This document shows, piece after piece, positions 1 to 10,028 of a DNA stretch of 64,000 bases. The notes below the pieces were generated by a model. The model worked only from the letters and a program-made list of their open reading frames with translations. It made no database searches and was not told the DNA's origin. The translations under genes were made by a program, and so were the position numbers. Each line of letters begins with the position of its first letter. Position 1 is the stretch's first letter. Source of the DNA: Arachnopeziza araneosa. Taxonomy: Eukaryota; Ascomycota; Leotiomycetes; Helotiales; Arachnopezizaceae. The DNA lies in assembly GCA_003988855.1 (NCBI GenBank), contig QYAI01000041.1, positions 62,001-126,000 of the forward strand. Direction: 5' to 3'.

Positions 1-2136
1 GCATATGCTTCAATGACCACATTTACTGTCCGCTTCGCCTGCAGCACATCCCGTCGATATTCACGACTCTGCTCCTCAAACAGCCGCTGACATGGAAAAC
101 TGACGATGCGGGAACCGATGCCTGCTTTTGCAAGTTCGTCTGCCGCCTCGACAGCAAACTTCATCTCTGATCCGACACCAATAAGCGTCACGGTCGCCTC
201 TCTATCCTCTCTGAATACATACGCGCCGAACCGAACGGCATCTCGTCGGCTCTCACTATATTGTGGCAGGTTCTGACGGCTGGTGGAGATGATGGTGGAT
301 TTGTGCTTCTCTTTCAATGCTACGACGAAAGCTCCTGCTGTTTCTTCCGAGTCACAAGGTCGAATGTAGAGGATGTTTGGCATGGCTCGATAAAGCGCGG
401 CAAGTTCAATGGGCTGATGGGTCGGGCCATCTTCGCCGGTTCCGATACTGTCATGAGTAGCTATATGAATTATTTGAAAGTTCTGCAGTGCTCCCATTCG
501 AACTCCAGGTGCAGCGTACTAATCAACAGTGAGTATAGTCCTTTCCAATTTCGGGAAACTCACCAGATAGAACATGAAAAAGCTGGAGGTGACTGGAATG
601 ATGGTGCCATGATTGTACGCCGCCATTCCATTAGCAATAGCAGCCATAGCGTGTTCTCTGATTCCGTAGTGTATATATCGACCGCTATAATCACCATTGA
701 TGCCGCATGTTGTGCGCGTATCAGGCTGTAAGGTCGGAATTAACAGGAAGAACCACGACACTGAGAGGACACTTACACTCTGAAAATCAACCTTTCCCGG
801 CCACGTCATGTACACACTTGGAGACAAATCGGCTGTCCCAACCATGAATGAAGGTATGTTCTGAGCGAGCGGATTGCACACAAGCCCAGCCGACTTTCGC
901 GAAGCTGTATCTCCTGTTGGGAAAGACTTTGGTATGAAATCCTCCCAGTTGGTCGGAAGCTTTCCTTCAATCCTAGACGTCAACTCAGTACCGAGCTCGG
1001 GATACTCTTGCGTGTAATCAATGAGAAGACTCTTCCACTCTTCTACTAGTTTTTGACGACGAGAATGATTGGCTTTTCGAAAGAAGTCGTATACCTTCGC
1101 CGGGACATTAAATCTATCTTCGACCTCAAAACCAAACACCTTGTGAATGTTATCCACGTCTTTCTGGCCGAATGCAGCACCATGTGCTTGTGCCTCACCT
1201 GCGACAGCACTTCCAATACCAATGATGGTGTGGCAATTTATGAAAGTTGGCCTGTCCTTGCTTGCTTTCGCTGTCCTCAACGCCTGCACAATACCTTCAA
1301 TATCATTGGAACCATCTTGAATCTCAATCACGTTCCAACCGCAAGCGGCCATCTTCACATTGATGTCTTCGCTGACTGCAATATCCGCACTTCCATCACA
1401 GGTCACGTTGTTGTTGTCGAAAATCAAAACCAGATTGTTAAGCTTCCAGTGTCCAGCGAGAGAGATGGCTTCGAGTCCGATGCCTTCTTGCAGACATGCG
1501 TCGCCAGTCATACACCAGGTTGTGTTGTTCAAAATTTCGTAGCCTAGTTTGTTGTAGCTTGCTGCAAGATGTTTAGTTGCCATTGCTAAACCAACCGCAT
1601 TTGCGATCCCCTGGCCAAGCGGCCCAGTGGTGACTTCAATCCCAACATGTTCAATTTCTGGATGGCCAGGGCAGAATGAGTCGTGAGATGGTGAGTGATA
1701 CGTTTTTAGTTGATCCATGGTCATGTGCTTGTAACCAGCCAGGTGCAAAAATGTGTACTGAAATAGACAGGTATGCCCTAGGAATGGTTAGTTTAGATTC
1801 ACCATTATAGTAAGAATTCTCGTACCGTTCGATAGGACAAATCTGTCTCTGTTAAACCAAGATGGATCACTTGGCGAGTATTTCATAGTATATGCCCAAA
1901 GCGCAACACCAATAGCTGCCATCCCCATCGCACCACTGTTTAGAGTCAACTATTGCATCTAAAAGTTCTCATTGCACTTACCCTGGATGGCCACCATTGA
2001 AGTTTTGCACGAGGTCTGCAATCAGAACTCGAAATGTTCTCAAGACCAAGTCATGATCTTCGTGTCCCTCAAGATGCTGTGGAGATATCTTCGACTTGAT
2101 CTCATTATATTGAATAGCGGTAACAGAAGGCGCCAT
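1..2136 (-). CDS. Transketolase family, dihydroxyacetone synthase type (3' end cut by window edge)
   Basis: Thiamine-diphosphate enzyme that moves a two-carbon unit between sugar phosphates; the dihydroxyacetone synthase (DHAS) branch uses formaldehyde as acceptor. Exons as I read them: 2136-1982, 1935-1826, 1777-777, 725-564 and 518 to beyond base 1; every junction has GT..AG and keeps frame. The start is the ATG at 2136 (MAPSVTAIQY). Visible motifs are FNGGHPGGAMGM, the ThDP/metal signature GDACLQEG followed by FDNNNVTCDG, YIHYGIREHAM, THDSIGTGEDGPTHQP and FPCQRLFEEQSREYRR. The GDA form and the C-terminal LFEEQ..YRR match DHAS better than the cytosolic transketolase of yeast. The C terminus, including any peroxisomal targeting signal, lies outside the window. 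The family is certain; the DHAS subtype is likely but judged by eye. Confidence 0.85.
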
Positions 2137-3198
2137 TTTTGAGTATCTCGTATGTAGAGCGTGAGTGGGGGAAAGTTCGGGGCCTTGACAACAATTCTCA
2201 GGTATCATATACTCCCACATGAAACCTGGAACAATGAAACCGAACAACAATATCGCTATCTTCTCTCCGGGACTGGGAAGTTCTCGAAATCACGGGGTAA
2301 AGCCAACGGCGAAAGGTGGGCTCAGTCGGCGGCGCTTAAAGTTTCCATGTTTGGCAGGCCGCATTTCTGTTGCACCACACGCCGTTTGGAGCTTACAGAT
2401 GCCTCATCGGGACAATCTTTTGCAACCACCACCGCGGCTCTAGACTAGTCCAATTTCAGCGAAATAGGTATATCCATTCCTATCAGATTTCAAAATGGAT
2501 AACTTCGTTTAAAGGTCAAGCAAGTACGATCTTCAACCAGCTGACACATTTCACCATCGGAACGTTCAGTACTCATTCCGTCTAAAAATTCGTCCCCACC
2601 ATCTAAACATCCATTCCATTATTATCCAATGATTTATTACTGTCTGGTTGTCTGTTACTATCTAAAAGTAATGTACAATAGAACCCCCTTTCTGCAAATC
2701 AAGACATTCGTTTCTCGTCGTTTGTCTACGAGTTAACTAGATAAATCTGATATCACTTTCTGTAAAACAAGATATTGCTTTCCGGCTGAATTCTCATCAA
2801 GATCTAACGTGAAATTAAGTCGAGTTCATTTTCTTTGTAGAATAGATATCTCCTTGAGCCTAGATTCTGCTAAGCAAATACTTCTTCAATGTCTGGATTC
2901 ATTTTCAAATTCGCGACAGAAACTCAAACGCAAAGGCCAGTTCTATTCAATTTAATAGGCTGTAGCCCGAGTAAATAAGCAATAGCGAATCTTCCAGGTC
3001 ATACGGGCTTCAACCCGCTTCTTTCAGCCCTCGCTTAATCTCAAAGCAGCCCATTCAAAATCAATTTCTTTGTTAACTTGTAGAATAAAGGTTACATCAT
3101 CCCACAATAAATTTAAGACTTGAGCTACGCAGTAAATTCCAGCTTACATCAACACCCTGAAATTTGCGCCCATCCAGAAACTACCAACGATAGATACA
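2137..3198. other. Intergenic region, divergent promoters
   Basis: About 1 kb between the divergently transcribed transketolase and Myb-like genes. Short open frames in 2.16-2.59 kb overlap one another and show no recognisable protein. The part from about 2.6 to 3.1 kb is AT-rich. I see no RNA gene or repeat. Confidence 0.6.
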
Positions 3199-3882
3199 AT
3201 GGCGATCAAAGCTATGAAAACAACTAAGCGCAGCAAAGTCAAGAGCTCCAGAGAACTCCTTCTTGAAAGTGCTATCAGACAATTGAACATCTCACCCGGA
3301 GATCTTGAATGGAAACAGCTGGCCAAAGATGTCGGGTCTACGAATGCGGATAGTACTCGTAGAAGATGGGCTGTTCTCTACAAGGAGATAAGGGAATCCA
3401 CTTCTATCGACGATGATAAAGAGGACGTAACCAGCACTCCAGTTACTGCAGAATCATCTAGAGCAGCAGCCAAAAAAGGAAAACGAGTAGAGAAGAGCCA
3501 GCGGGCGAGAAAGAAGCGCAAGATAATGCATGAAGAGTTTGACGATGATGCTATGGATGGCGGAGATGAGGGAGGAGAGGAGAGCGATTATGCTATTGTC
3601 GCTCTGAAGAAAAGAGCTACCAGGAAGGCAAAAGCCATACCTACTACGACTAGAAGACAAAGCATACGCATTCTAGAGCGGAACAACGAGGAAGCGCATA
3701 GCGAGAACAAAGTTGATTCTGGTGAGGCGAAGAGAGAGGGTACTACCGTTAAGAGGCGAAGCCAAAGCATCTCAGAGAGGAAGAGACAAGAAGAGCTTGA
3801 CAAGAGTAACACCAATCCCACCGAAGAGGAAGAAAATGGCGTTGATGCTGCTGCGGAGATCGTGCGGGGAGTGAAGAGCTGA
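3199..3882 (+). CDS. Small basic protein with Myb/SANT-like N terminus
   Basis: A single-exon gene of 227 residues starting at the ATG at 3199. Residues about 14-65 look like the short Myb/SANT-type helix module common in small fungal nuclear proteins, with the pattern LEWKQLAKDVGS..., a basic stretch and WAVLYKEI. The rest is low complexity: several basic clusters that could act as nuclear localisation signals (KKGKRVEKSQRARKKRK around residues 92-108) alternate with acidic stretches. A nuclear DNA- or chromatin-binding role is an inference from composition and the helix module. I recognise no enzyme motif. It starts about 1 kb from the transketolase in the opposite direction. Confidence 0.6.
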   Translation: MAIKAMKTTKRSKVKSSRELLLESAIRQLNISPGDLEWKQLAKDVGSTNADSTRRRWAVLYKEIRESTSIDDDKEDVTSTPVTAESSRAAAKKGKRVEKSQRARKKRKIMHEEFDDDAMDGGDEGGEESDYAIVALKKRATRKAKAIPTTTRRQSIRILERNNEEAHSENKVDSGEAKREGTTVKRRSQSISERKRQEELDKSNTNPTEEEENGVDAAAEIVRGVKS

Positions 3883-4295
3883 TCAGGTTGGAGTCTTCTT
3901 TGGATAAAGAATCTGTCATCTAGAAAGTGAATTGAGGGTTCACTTCATGTATCAATATGATCCGGGTACGGTTATGACAAGAAGAGAGTTTCGTCACGGT
4001 TTACTGGTCTCTGTCGCCCTACTTCCTGGAAACATGATAGCAGAAATACAGATAAATGAAAGAAGCGGATTAGTCGACAGATGTTGTACCCAGTCTTTTG
4101 TAACCTTGCAAAGTGTTTTTGGAGGGATCTTTTCCACTTGATGTATTTTGGTTTTCCTGATTACTAATTTGAAGGAAAAGTGAAAGAATATGCGTTTCAA
4201 ATGAAAATAGTTGAGTTTTCTGATCAAGAGAAAGTGTCAAGTTACAGGGTATTTACATACGGTCTAACGCAATTTGAATCCTCTACTGAAACTCT
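3883..4295. other. Intergenic region between convergent genes
   Basis: About 410 bases between the 3' ends of the Myb-like gene and UstYa-like gene A. Only short open frames are present, with no recognisable protein; presumably two 3' untranslated regions and terminators. Confidence 0.5.
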
Positions 4296-5255
4296 TCACG
4301 GCGGATGCGGAACAGTGACCGCACCCTCCGGCTTCCTCATATGCATATCATTAACATCGACAACGGCCGCGTTGGCGTCATTCCACTCCAGCAGCTTATC
4401 ATAACTGGCGCACATATGAGCGGTATTAAAATCCGGCTCAATAATCTCCTCATCCTCCACCCAGCGGAAGGTGACCAATCCAGGATCAGCAGTACACATC
4501 AGACGCTGGCGGATGATATCCACGCAGTGCTCGTAGTGGCGCTCGTAGAATGCCGGCCGTGTGTCTTTGATATTTTGATCCGCAGGGAAGTAGTGCAGGT
4601 GATGATCCCGCCATATCATGTAGAGGCAGTGAATTTGATGCACACCTTCTACTTGTGCGAGATAGCCCTGTTTGTGAATATTAGCTGATGAATGAGATGT
4701 GAAAATCAAGACTTACTCCGCCAAATTCGGGTGGGTATTGGATCGAGTCCAGAGAACGACCCATTTTTGTCATGGTTTCTGCTGAGATGTTCACTGTGTT
4801 CACATCCCAGATTCGAGCCCAAGCTGCTGTGGTTTCATTACTTGGTGGGCCTAGTCATGTTAGCTACGTTTCTAGCAATTTCGTACTGGCAAATCGAACC
4901 TTTATATTCGGTCTTGGCTCCGAATGTGCCTTTGAATACTCTAAGGCTTGTCAGTATTTTTTCCCTACTTGAAGAAGACCTTGATTTACATCTCATCCAT
5001 AGGATCATTGGCGACATCTATTGCGGGTGACCAAGTATTGTGCCTCAAGGCGCATGTTATCAAAAAATTTCGCGATAGATTTGAATTGTAAGCAGCCAAT
5101 CCAACCACACAGACTAGTGAAAATACGTGAAAGATCCAGTGGAAAATTGTGATTCGACTATTTGGTTTGGAAGCTGGAGCTGAAGAGTGAAGTTGCTCTT
5201 CGGAATCATTGTATAGTAATGAGTATTCCGCACTATCTTTCAACATCGAAGCCAT
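4296..5255 (-). CDS. UstYa-like (DUF3328) oxidase A of the RiPP cluster
   Basis: UstYa-family proteins are membrane-anchored, metal-dependent oxidases that cyclise or oxidise fungal RiPP peptides (ustiloxin, asperipin, victorin). Exons: 5255-4990, 4946-4900, 4850-4717 and 4667-4296; they join in frame to 272 residues. A single membrane segment lies at residues about 35-56 near the N terminus. Next come the family's TFGAKTEYKGPPS and AAWARIWDV segments, then YPPEFGGGY. The two diagnostic HxxHC motifs are HQIHC (159-163) and HYEHC (193-197). The start could be the ATG at 5255 or the one at 5246. The intron between exons 2 and 3 has an unusual GTTCGA donor, but joining there restores the family sequence exactly. 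It lies on the same strand as the amine oxidase, precursor and second UstYa gene. Confidence 0.9.
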
Positions 5256-5667
5256 CTCGACTGAGAATGCGAGAAGCAGCAAATGAAGAACGTAAAGTTA
5301 GAAACTTGTTCATAAAGTCTAACCTTGAGTGTCGAAGAATCATCGCGCCGGTCCCCAGTATTTTAGTCAGCAAGTAATGATCTGGTATTCGAAAGTCATC
5401 AAGGTAAGCAGTTGCTTACCTCCAGTTGCTTACAGTAATACAACACCACTAGCATACTGACGCTTACTTAACCAAATTCTCAAATTCATCCCTAGCAGGA
5501 CTACGCCCGTATTGTAATTTTTATAACTCAGCTCATACCAATACAGAGAAGGAAGGATAATTAGTGAGAAAAGATCCCACAATTGATCAGGCATAACTTG
5601 ACAAGCTAAATTTTGAGGAATAAATATAAACCATTTTAAGTACATCAAAAACGGTCATTAATTATCG
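5256..5667. other. Intergenic region between UstYa A and the amine oxidase
   Basis: About 410 bases holding the promoter of UstYa-like gene A (minus strand) and the 3' end of the amine oxidase gene. No supported gene; the short frames here have no recognisable content. Confidence 0.5.
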
Positions 5668-8087
5668 TTATCCAACATGGTTCTCAATTTCTCCAAATAC
5701 AGCAGCCTGATATTTTCTCACTGGTGCTGGTTGCGCTCTGAAATTAGACAAGACATCCAGTACATCCTTCCTCTGCTCACCCGAACCATAAAAATGAATA
5801 TTTGCCTTGGTTTGATCAGAAACATCAATCTTAACTCCATTTGTCATGGCTCGAGATCGATCTCTGTCATGATAATTGTAAGGAGAGAACATAACTGACG
5901 AAGCAGAAGTCGTCATGAGGGTGTTTGGAATATCACCGGTATGGGGAACATGATGCGTCCCAAGGTTGAACCATATGACCCTACTACAATCAGTTGTTGA
6001 TAAAATGATAGATTTTGAGAACAAATTACGTACAAGTCTTCGTTTAGAAGATTGTCCCCATCGAGGAACTTCTCAAAGTTGACGAGTGGGTCTTGCGGTG
6101 TGAAATAATTCTCAGCTGCTGCAGATCGGGGTTCGGTATCTTTCTGCTTCGTAACAAAAAAGTCATGCTCAGCCCACTTGGCAGATTTCTGCAGGACCGA
6201 TGAGTTCTTAATAGTCAGGTGCGCTGGGGAGCCAATACCAGTGCCGGGCATTATACGATAACCTCGAGGCTGGCCATAAGCACTTTTGGCATCTGGATTT
6301 GTGATTACATACATGCTAGCAGCATTGGCTGGCCAATTGATCGCAGCATCATCTTCGTTAGAGATTTGTGATCGATGAAGATTCATGGTGTGTCTAGGTC
6401 CGTCGGCCCAGGGGTATTCGATTTCGGCTTCAGCAACTGTCAGGACTGAAACGGTGTTTTGAGTCCCAGCGATATCAAAATCGGCTTTGAAGTTGATTAC
6501 ATGATCGTGTATAGAGCTAGACAAGAAATCATGCACTCTAATACCATAATTTTGATTGTTAATGGAGTAACCTCCTTGGATGTAGCCACTCGCTCGTGCC
6601 TTGACTTCAATGGAACCATCAAGATAGAAGGTATAATCGACGGCATAGTCGTAGTTTCCTACAACCGCTATTGTTCTGACAATCATAACGGAATTCAGAA
6701 ATGAAGTTGTCTTTGACTTTCGTGCATGTCTCTGGAGTGGGTGATCTGACGGGGCTTCAAAAATACAGATAGTGCCGCTCCTGTGGAACACTTTTTCACT
6801 TCGATGGTACTCGGTATCAAGGAAGTGGGCATAAACTGGGCAATCATAACCCGGAATTAGCTCAGAGAGACCGCTTCCAAGCCCATAAAAGCTATCAAGG
6901 AAAGCAGTCCCGCTCTGGATAGGGTCGTTTCCTGCATAGTGTGCAAGGGCTTCTTGAAGGCTTAATTCGTATATGATTCGATCACCGTCCAAGTTGATAT
7001 CGTACAGTGACAGCCCGTTGACCTGAGAAAAGGCAAGATTAAATGTAAAACCCATCCATGAGACGAATCCTTCAGCTTTGTCGACTTGAATTCGCGACTT
7101 TCCGGTCTGCACAAAGGTTGGTGGTGGTTCATGCGAGTATTCAAAATCAGGCTCTCTCTCCTCAGGCTCGATATTTGTCCAACTTCCATCAATATTGGCA
7201 GGGAGTTTTTCAAAACTGGAAGAATCAATGGCTTCTCGAAGTTCATCCACTGAAGCGTAGACAATATCGTTGTACAACCATTCGATAATTCTCCAGTGCT
7301 TTGGATCTCGACCAGTAGTGTCGGCTTTAAAATACAACGCTTGTGGTAACAGAGTTGGCGCTTCCGATATTTGTGAGAAGAGAATCCATCGCATATTACG
7401 ACCATTTTCAATCGACGGTTGATCAACACTTGAGATATCGAAAACTGGCAGATCAGAACCAGCCGGGAACTCGTCACTGAGAAATAAGGCAGTGATTACA
7501 TCATGAATATCTTCACTGATGCGATTTAACCAGGTTTGTAGGGCATTCATGTCCGAGCCATATATTTTTGTCGACGTCGAGCTTCTTCCACTGTTGTAGA
7601 CATGTGATAAAGGTCGAATATCCGTCTCATGGCTTATTGGCAAAGGGCCCACGAGGTAGTCTTGAAAGATTCGTTCTTCGTGCAAATTCATTTGTGTAGT
7701 GAGTTTCGCAAATCTCCTTGGAGGCTGCTCACCAAGATCTAGAAATGAAATTGCATCCGTCTTGTTTGGTTGAAGCAGCTCAATCAACCACACTGAGTTA
7801 TCCTGTGGGGTCGCATTTTCAACTGCCGTCAGATTCAAGCTTCTTGAAGGATCATGAATCCAACTCAATATCTCTTCTCCCTCGGCTTGGGAGATTCCAG
7901 CCCAAATATTCTTCCGGGCCTGAAAAATGGGACCGGCGGATGTCGGGGGTGTGGACTTATTTGATGCTGACCAGAACGGCGGCGTTGCCAATGTACTAAA
8001 CGCCGTCCCCAATTCAAGATAGATGAGAGCAGCGATGGAAAATAAAGCAGCGGTCGCTATGCTCTTCAGTAGAACCACTGAGACCAT
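5668..8087 (-). CDS. Copper amine oxidase with N-terminal membrane anchor
   Basis: Copper/topaquinone primary amine oxidase: converts R-CH2-NH2 to an aldehyde or carbonyl with release of ammonia and peroxide. Exons 8087-6034 and 5980-5668 give 788 residues. I start at the ATG at 8087; the frame extends upstream only through a TTG. The cofactor tyrosine is Tyr479 in VGNYDYAVD. The catalytic Asp398 is in FLDSFYGLGS, 81 residues before it, close to the family spacing. Copper ligands are His527 and His529 in IHDHV and the later histidines of THHVPHTGDIP, restored by the splice. Unlike peroxisomal relatives it has a hydrophobic segment at residues 3-25 and no C-terminal SKL-like signal (it ends ENHVG), so it should enter the secretory route. 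It sits between UstYa A and the peptide precursor, as an amine oxidase does in the victorin pathway. Confidence 0.93.
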
Positions 8088-9077
8088 ATTGACGAGTTGG
8101 AAGTATTGAGCGTTGTCCGGGCAAGAAAATGATTCAAGCCGGTGCAACGACGCGAAGAGAAAGATATGGAGCTGAGCTGCAGCTTTTGTTGGGTTGTAGA
8201 GGCCATTGGTTTGACAATTGGAATAATCTTTGTCACCCAGGGTCCCGTAAGGTATTTCATTTTAGCGGGTAATGAGGTGCCAAGTTGCAAAGGAGAAATA
8301 TGGGTGATTGACATGCTTATGGGTAAGCAGTGGAAAGACCTGCAGGCAATCCTTAAGCCCAGTACGGGCGTAAATTTGGTACCTTTGCGCACATTCAACC
8401 TCAATTGTAAGGCTAAGAAAACACTAGAGCCTCAATTAAGCGAGAAATAACGAGATTCTCAGACGGCGTCACCTTTTCTTCAAGTTCTTCGTCACTACAG
8501 CTCTTCGTCGTAGTTTCTAGCTCCATCCGCTCTTTTTTTCTAATCAAGACGTTTGATTTCTGCTTTCTCACATTCAGCAAACTATGGGCCCTTATTGGGC
8601 GTCTGATAAATCACGAGGCGACAGTGACCATCATTCAAGGAAATGAAATGTCAGGGCGTGAGGAACCCAACTACTTGCAGTTGGTTCTTGTAAATATGGA
8701 CTATCTATCGTGCTATTCTACTCGATTTGTTGCTGAGAAACTGGCTTGGTTCTGCAAACAGAATTCAAGAAGAGCTTGCGGGGTAACAGAGATTTTTTTC
8801 TATGATATTGGTTGATTGTTAAGTTGTCACATTTTGGTCAATTAAGATTCAAATAAACAGCAATTGATTTTTTCTGGAAACTTGACACTCCCTACTAAAT
8901 CTATTCAAATATCAAATCAGGGCATGCAAAATCCTCAATCCCTATACAAAGCACGTCCAATAAAACGGATCCAACTGCAATCCACCATAGCAACTCAACC
9001 AAGACCTCCAGTTCTCAGGCCTTTACCTAGGAAATAAACCTTGGGCGGCCAGTATCAAAAGATTGTTCAGGCACAAT
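8088..9077. other. Intergenic region between amine oxidase and precursor
   Basis: About 1 kb on the minus-strand side upstream of the amine oxidase and downstream of the precursor. Several short open frames overlap on both strands (for example 8142-8450 and 8624-8815) without recognisable protein or splice support. I see no gene here. Confidence 0.55.
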
Positions 9078-10028
9078 CTACCAGCTAGAGCGGGTTGAGT
9101 AGTTGTCTGGGGAGGGAGCAACAGCCTCGGCCTCGGCCTCGCGTCTCCAGGAAGATCTGGTGGAGTAGTTATCTGGGGAAGGAGCAACAGCATCCGCCTC
9201 GCGTCTCCAAGAAGATCTAGTGGAATAGTTGTCTGGGGTGGGCTCGATCTCGTCACTTCGTTTGCTGTACCCAGCTGGTGCGGGCTTAACCTCCTCACCT
9301 CGCTTGCTGTAACCAGCTGGCGCAGGCTTGACGTCTTCCCCACGTCTCCAAGAAGATCTGGTGGAGTAGTTGTCTGGGGTGGGCTCGATCTCCTCACTTC
9401 TCTTGCTGTAGCCAGCTGGCGCAGGCTTGACGTCTTCGGCACGACGCCACTTGGACCGGGTAGAGTAGCCATCTGGAGTAGGCTCGACCTCTTCAGATCG
9501 CTTGCTGTACCCAGCTGGCGCAGGTTTGATATCCTCAGCACGGCGCCACTTGGATCGAGTAGAATAGCCATCTGGGGTAGGCTCGACCTCTTCAGATCGC
9601 TTGCTGTATCCAGCAGGCGCAGGCTTGACGTCTTCAGCGCGACGCCACTTGGACCGGGTAGAGTAGCCATCTGGGGTAGGCTCGACCTCTTCAGATCGCT
9701 TGCTGTATCCAGCAGGCGCAGGCTTGACGTCTTCAGCGCGACGCCACTTAGATCGAGTAGAGTAGCCATCTGGAGTAGGCTCGACCTCTTCAGATCGCTT
9801 GCTGTATCCAGCTGGTGCAGGCTTGATATCCTCAGCACGGCGCCACTTGGATCGAGTCGAGTAGCCGTCGGGGGTAGGAACAACCTCCTCACTTCGCTTA
9901 CTGTATCCGGCAGGAGATGGAGCGATAGCTTCGGCGCGGACTTGGAGGCCGGGGAGGACGTTGGCAACAGGAGCTGCTTGAGCGCAGTAGGCCATAATGG
10001 CAATGGCGATGGCTGAGTTGATCTTCAT
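9078..10028 (-). CDS. Repetitive Kex2-processed RiPP precursor, 17 Tyr-bearing core units
   Basis: An intronless gene of 316 residues. A signal peptide occupies residues 1-18 (hydrophobic run ending AQA). After a short leader, 17 units follow, each ending in a tyrosine-serine core and a dibasic site. There are eight short units of the type ..KPAPAGYS-KR (14 residues) and nine long units of the type ..PTPDGYSTRSKWRR or PTPDNYSTRSSWRR (19 residues; the last one ends at SSW without the basic pair). They alternate with a 33-residue (99 bp) period except for one doubled short unit near residues 229-256. The last two units begin EADAVA and EAEAEAVA, typical substrates of Ste13-like dipeptidyl peptidases. 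Such architecture is known for fungal RiPP precursors and alpha-type pheromones. The cores have no pheromone-like cysteine sequence, and the flanking UstYa genes favour a dikaritin- or victorin-type precursor. The final peptide cannot be read from sequence. Confidence 0.9.
   Translation of the reverse strand: MKINSAIAIAIMAYCAQAAPVANVLPGLQVRAEAIAPSPAGYSKRSEEVVPTPDGYSTRSKWRRAEDIKPAPAGYSKRSEEVEPTPDGYSTRSKWRRAEDVKPAPAGYSKRSEEVEPTPDGYSTRSKWRRAEDVKPAPAGYSKRSEEVEPTPDGYSTRSKWRRAEDIKPAPAGYSKRSEEVEPTPDGYSTRSKWRRAEDVKPAPAGYSKRSEEIEPTPDNYSTRSSWRRGEDVKPAPAGYSKRGEEVKPAPAGYSKRSDEIEPTPDNYSTRSSWRREADAVAPSPDNYSTRSSWRREAEAEAVAPSPDNYSTRSSW
9081..9935 (-). repeat. 99-bp tandem repeats encoding the core peptides
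   Basis: Successive 99-base units, each one short plus one long core unit, fill almost the whole precursor after its leader. The central copies (about 9.41-9.85 kb) are nearly identical in bases, while the 3'-terminal copies (9.08-9.40 kb) have drifted (DGYS to DNYS, SKW to SSW). This suggests gene conversion or unequal crossing-over in the middle of the array. Confidence 0.9.

Noticed and set aside
9023..10003. A second long open frame (326 codons) on the same strand as the precursor
   Set aside because: The 99-base repeat is a multiple of three, so every frame repeats and stays open. Only the frame with ATG, signal peptide and KR/RR sites makes biological sense.
9078..10028. Precursor as an alpha-type mating pheromone
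   Set aside because: It has Kex2 and Ste13-like sites, but the repeated cores lack the cysteine-containing pheromone pattern of related ascomycetes, and it lies between UstYa genes rather than alone.
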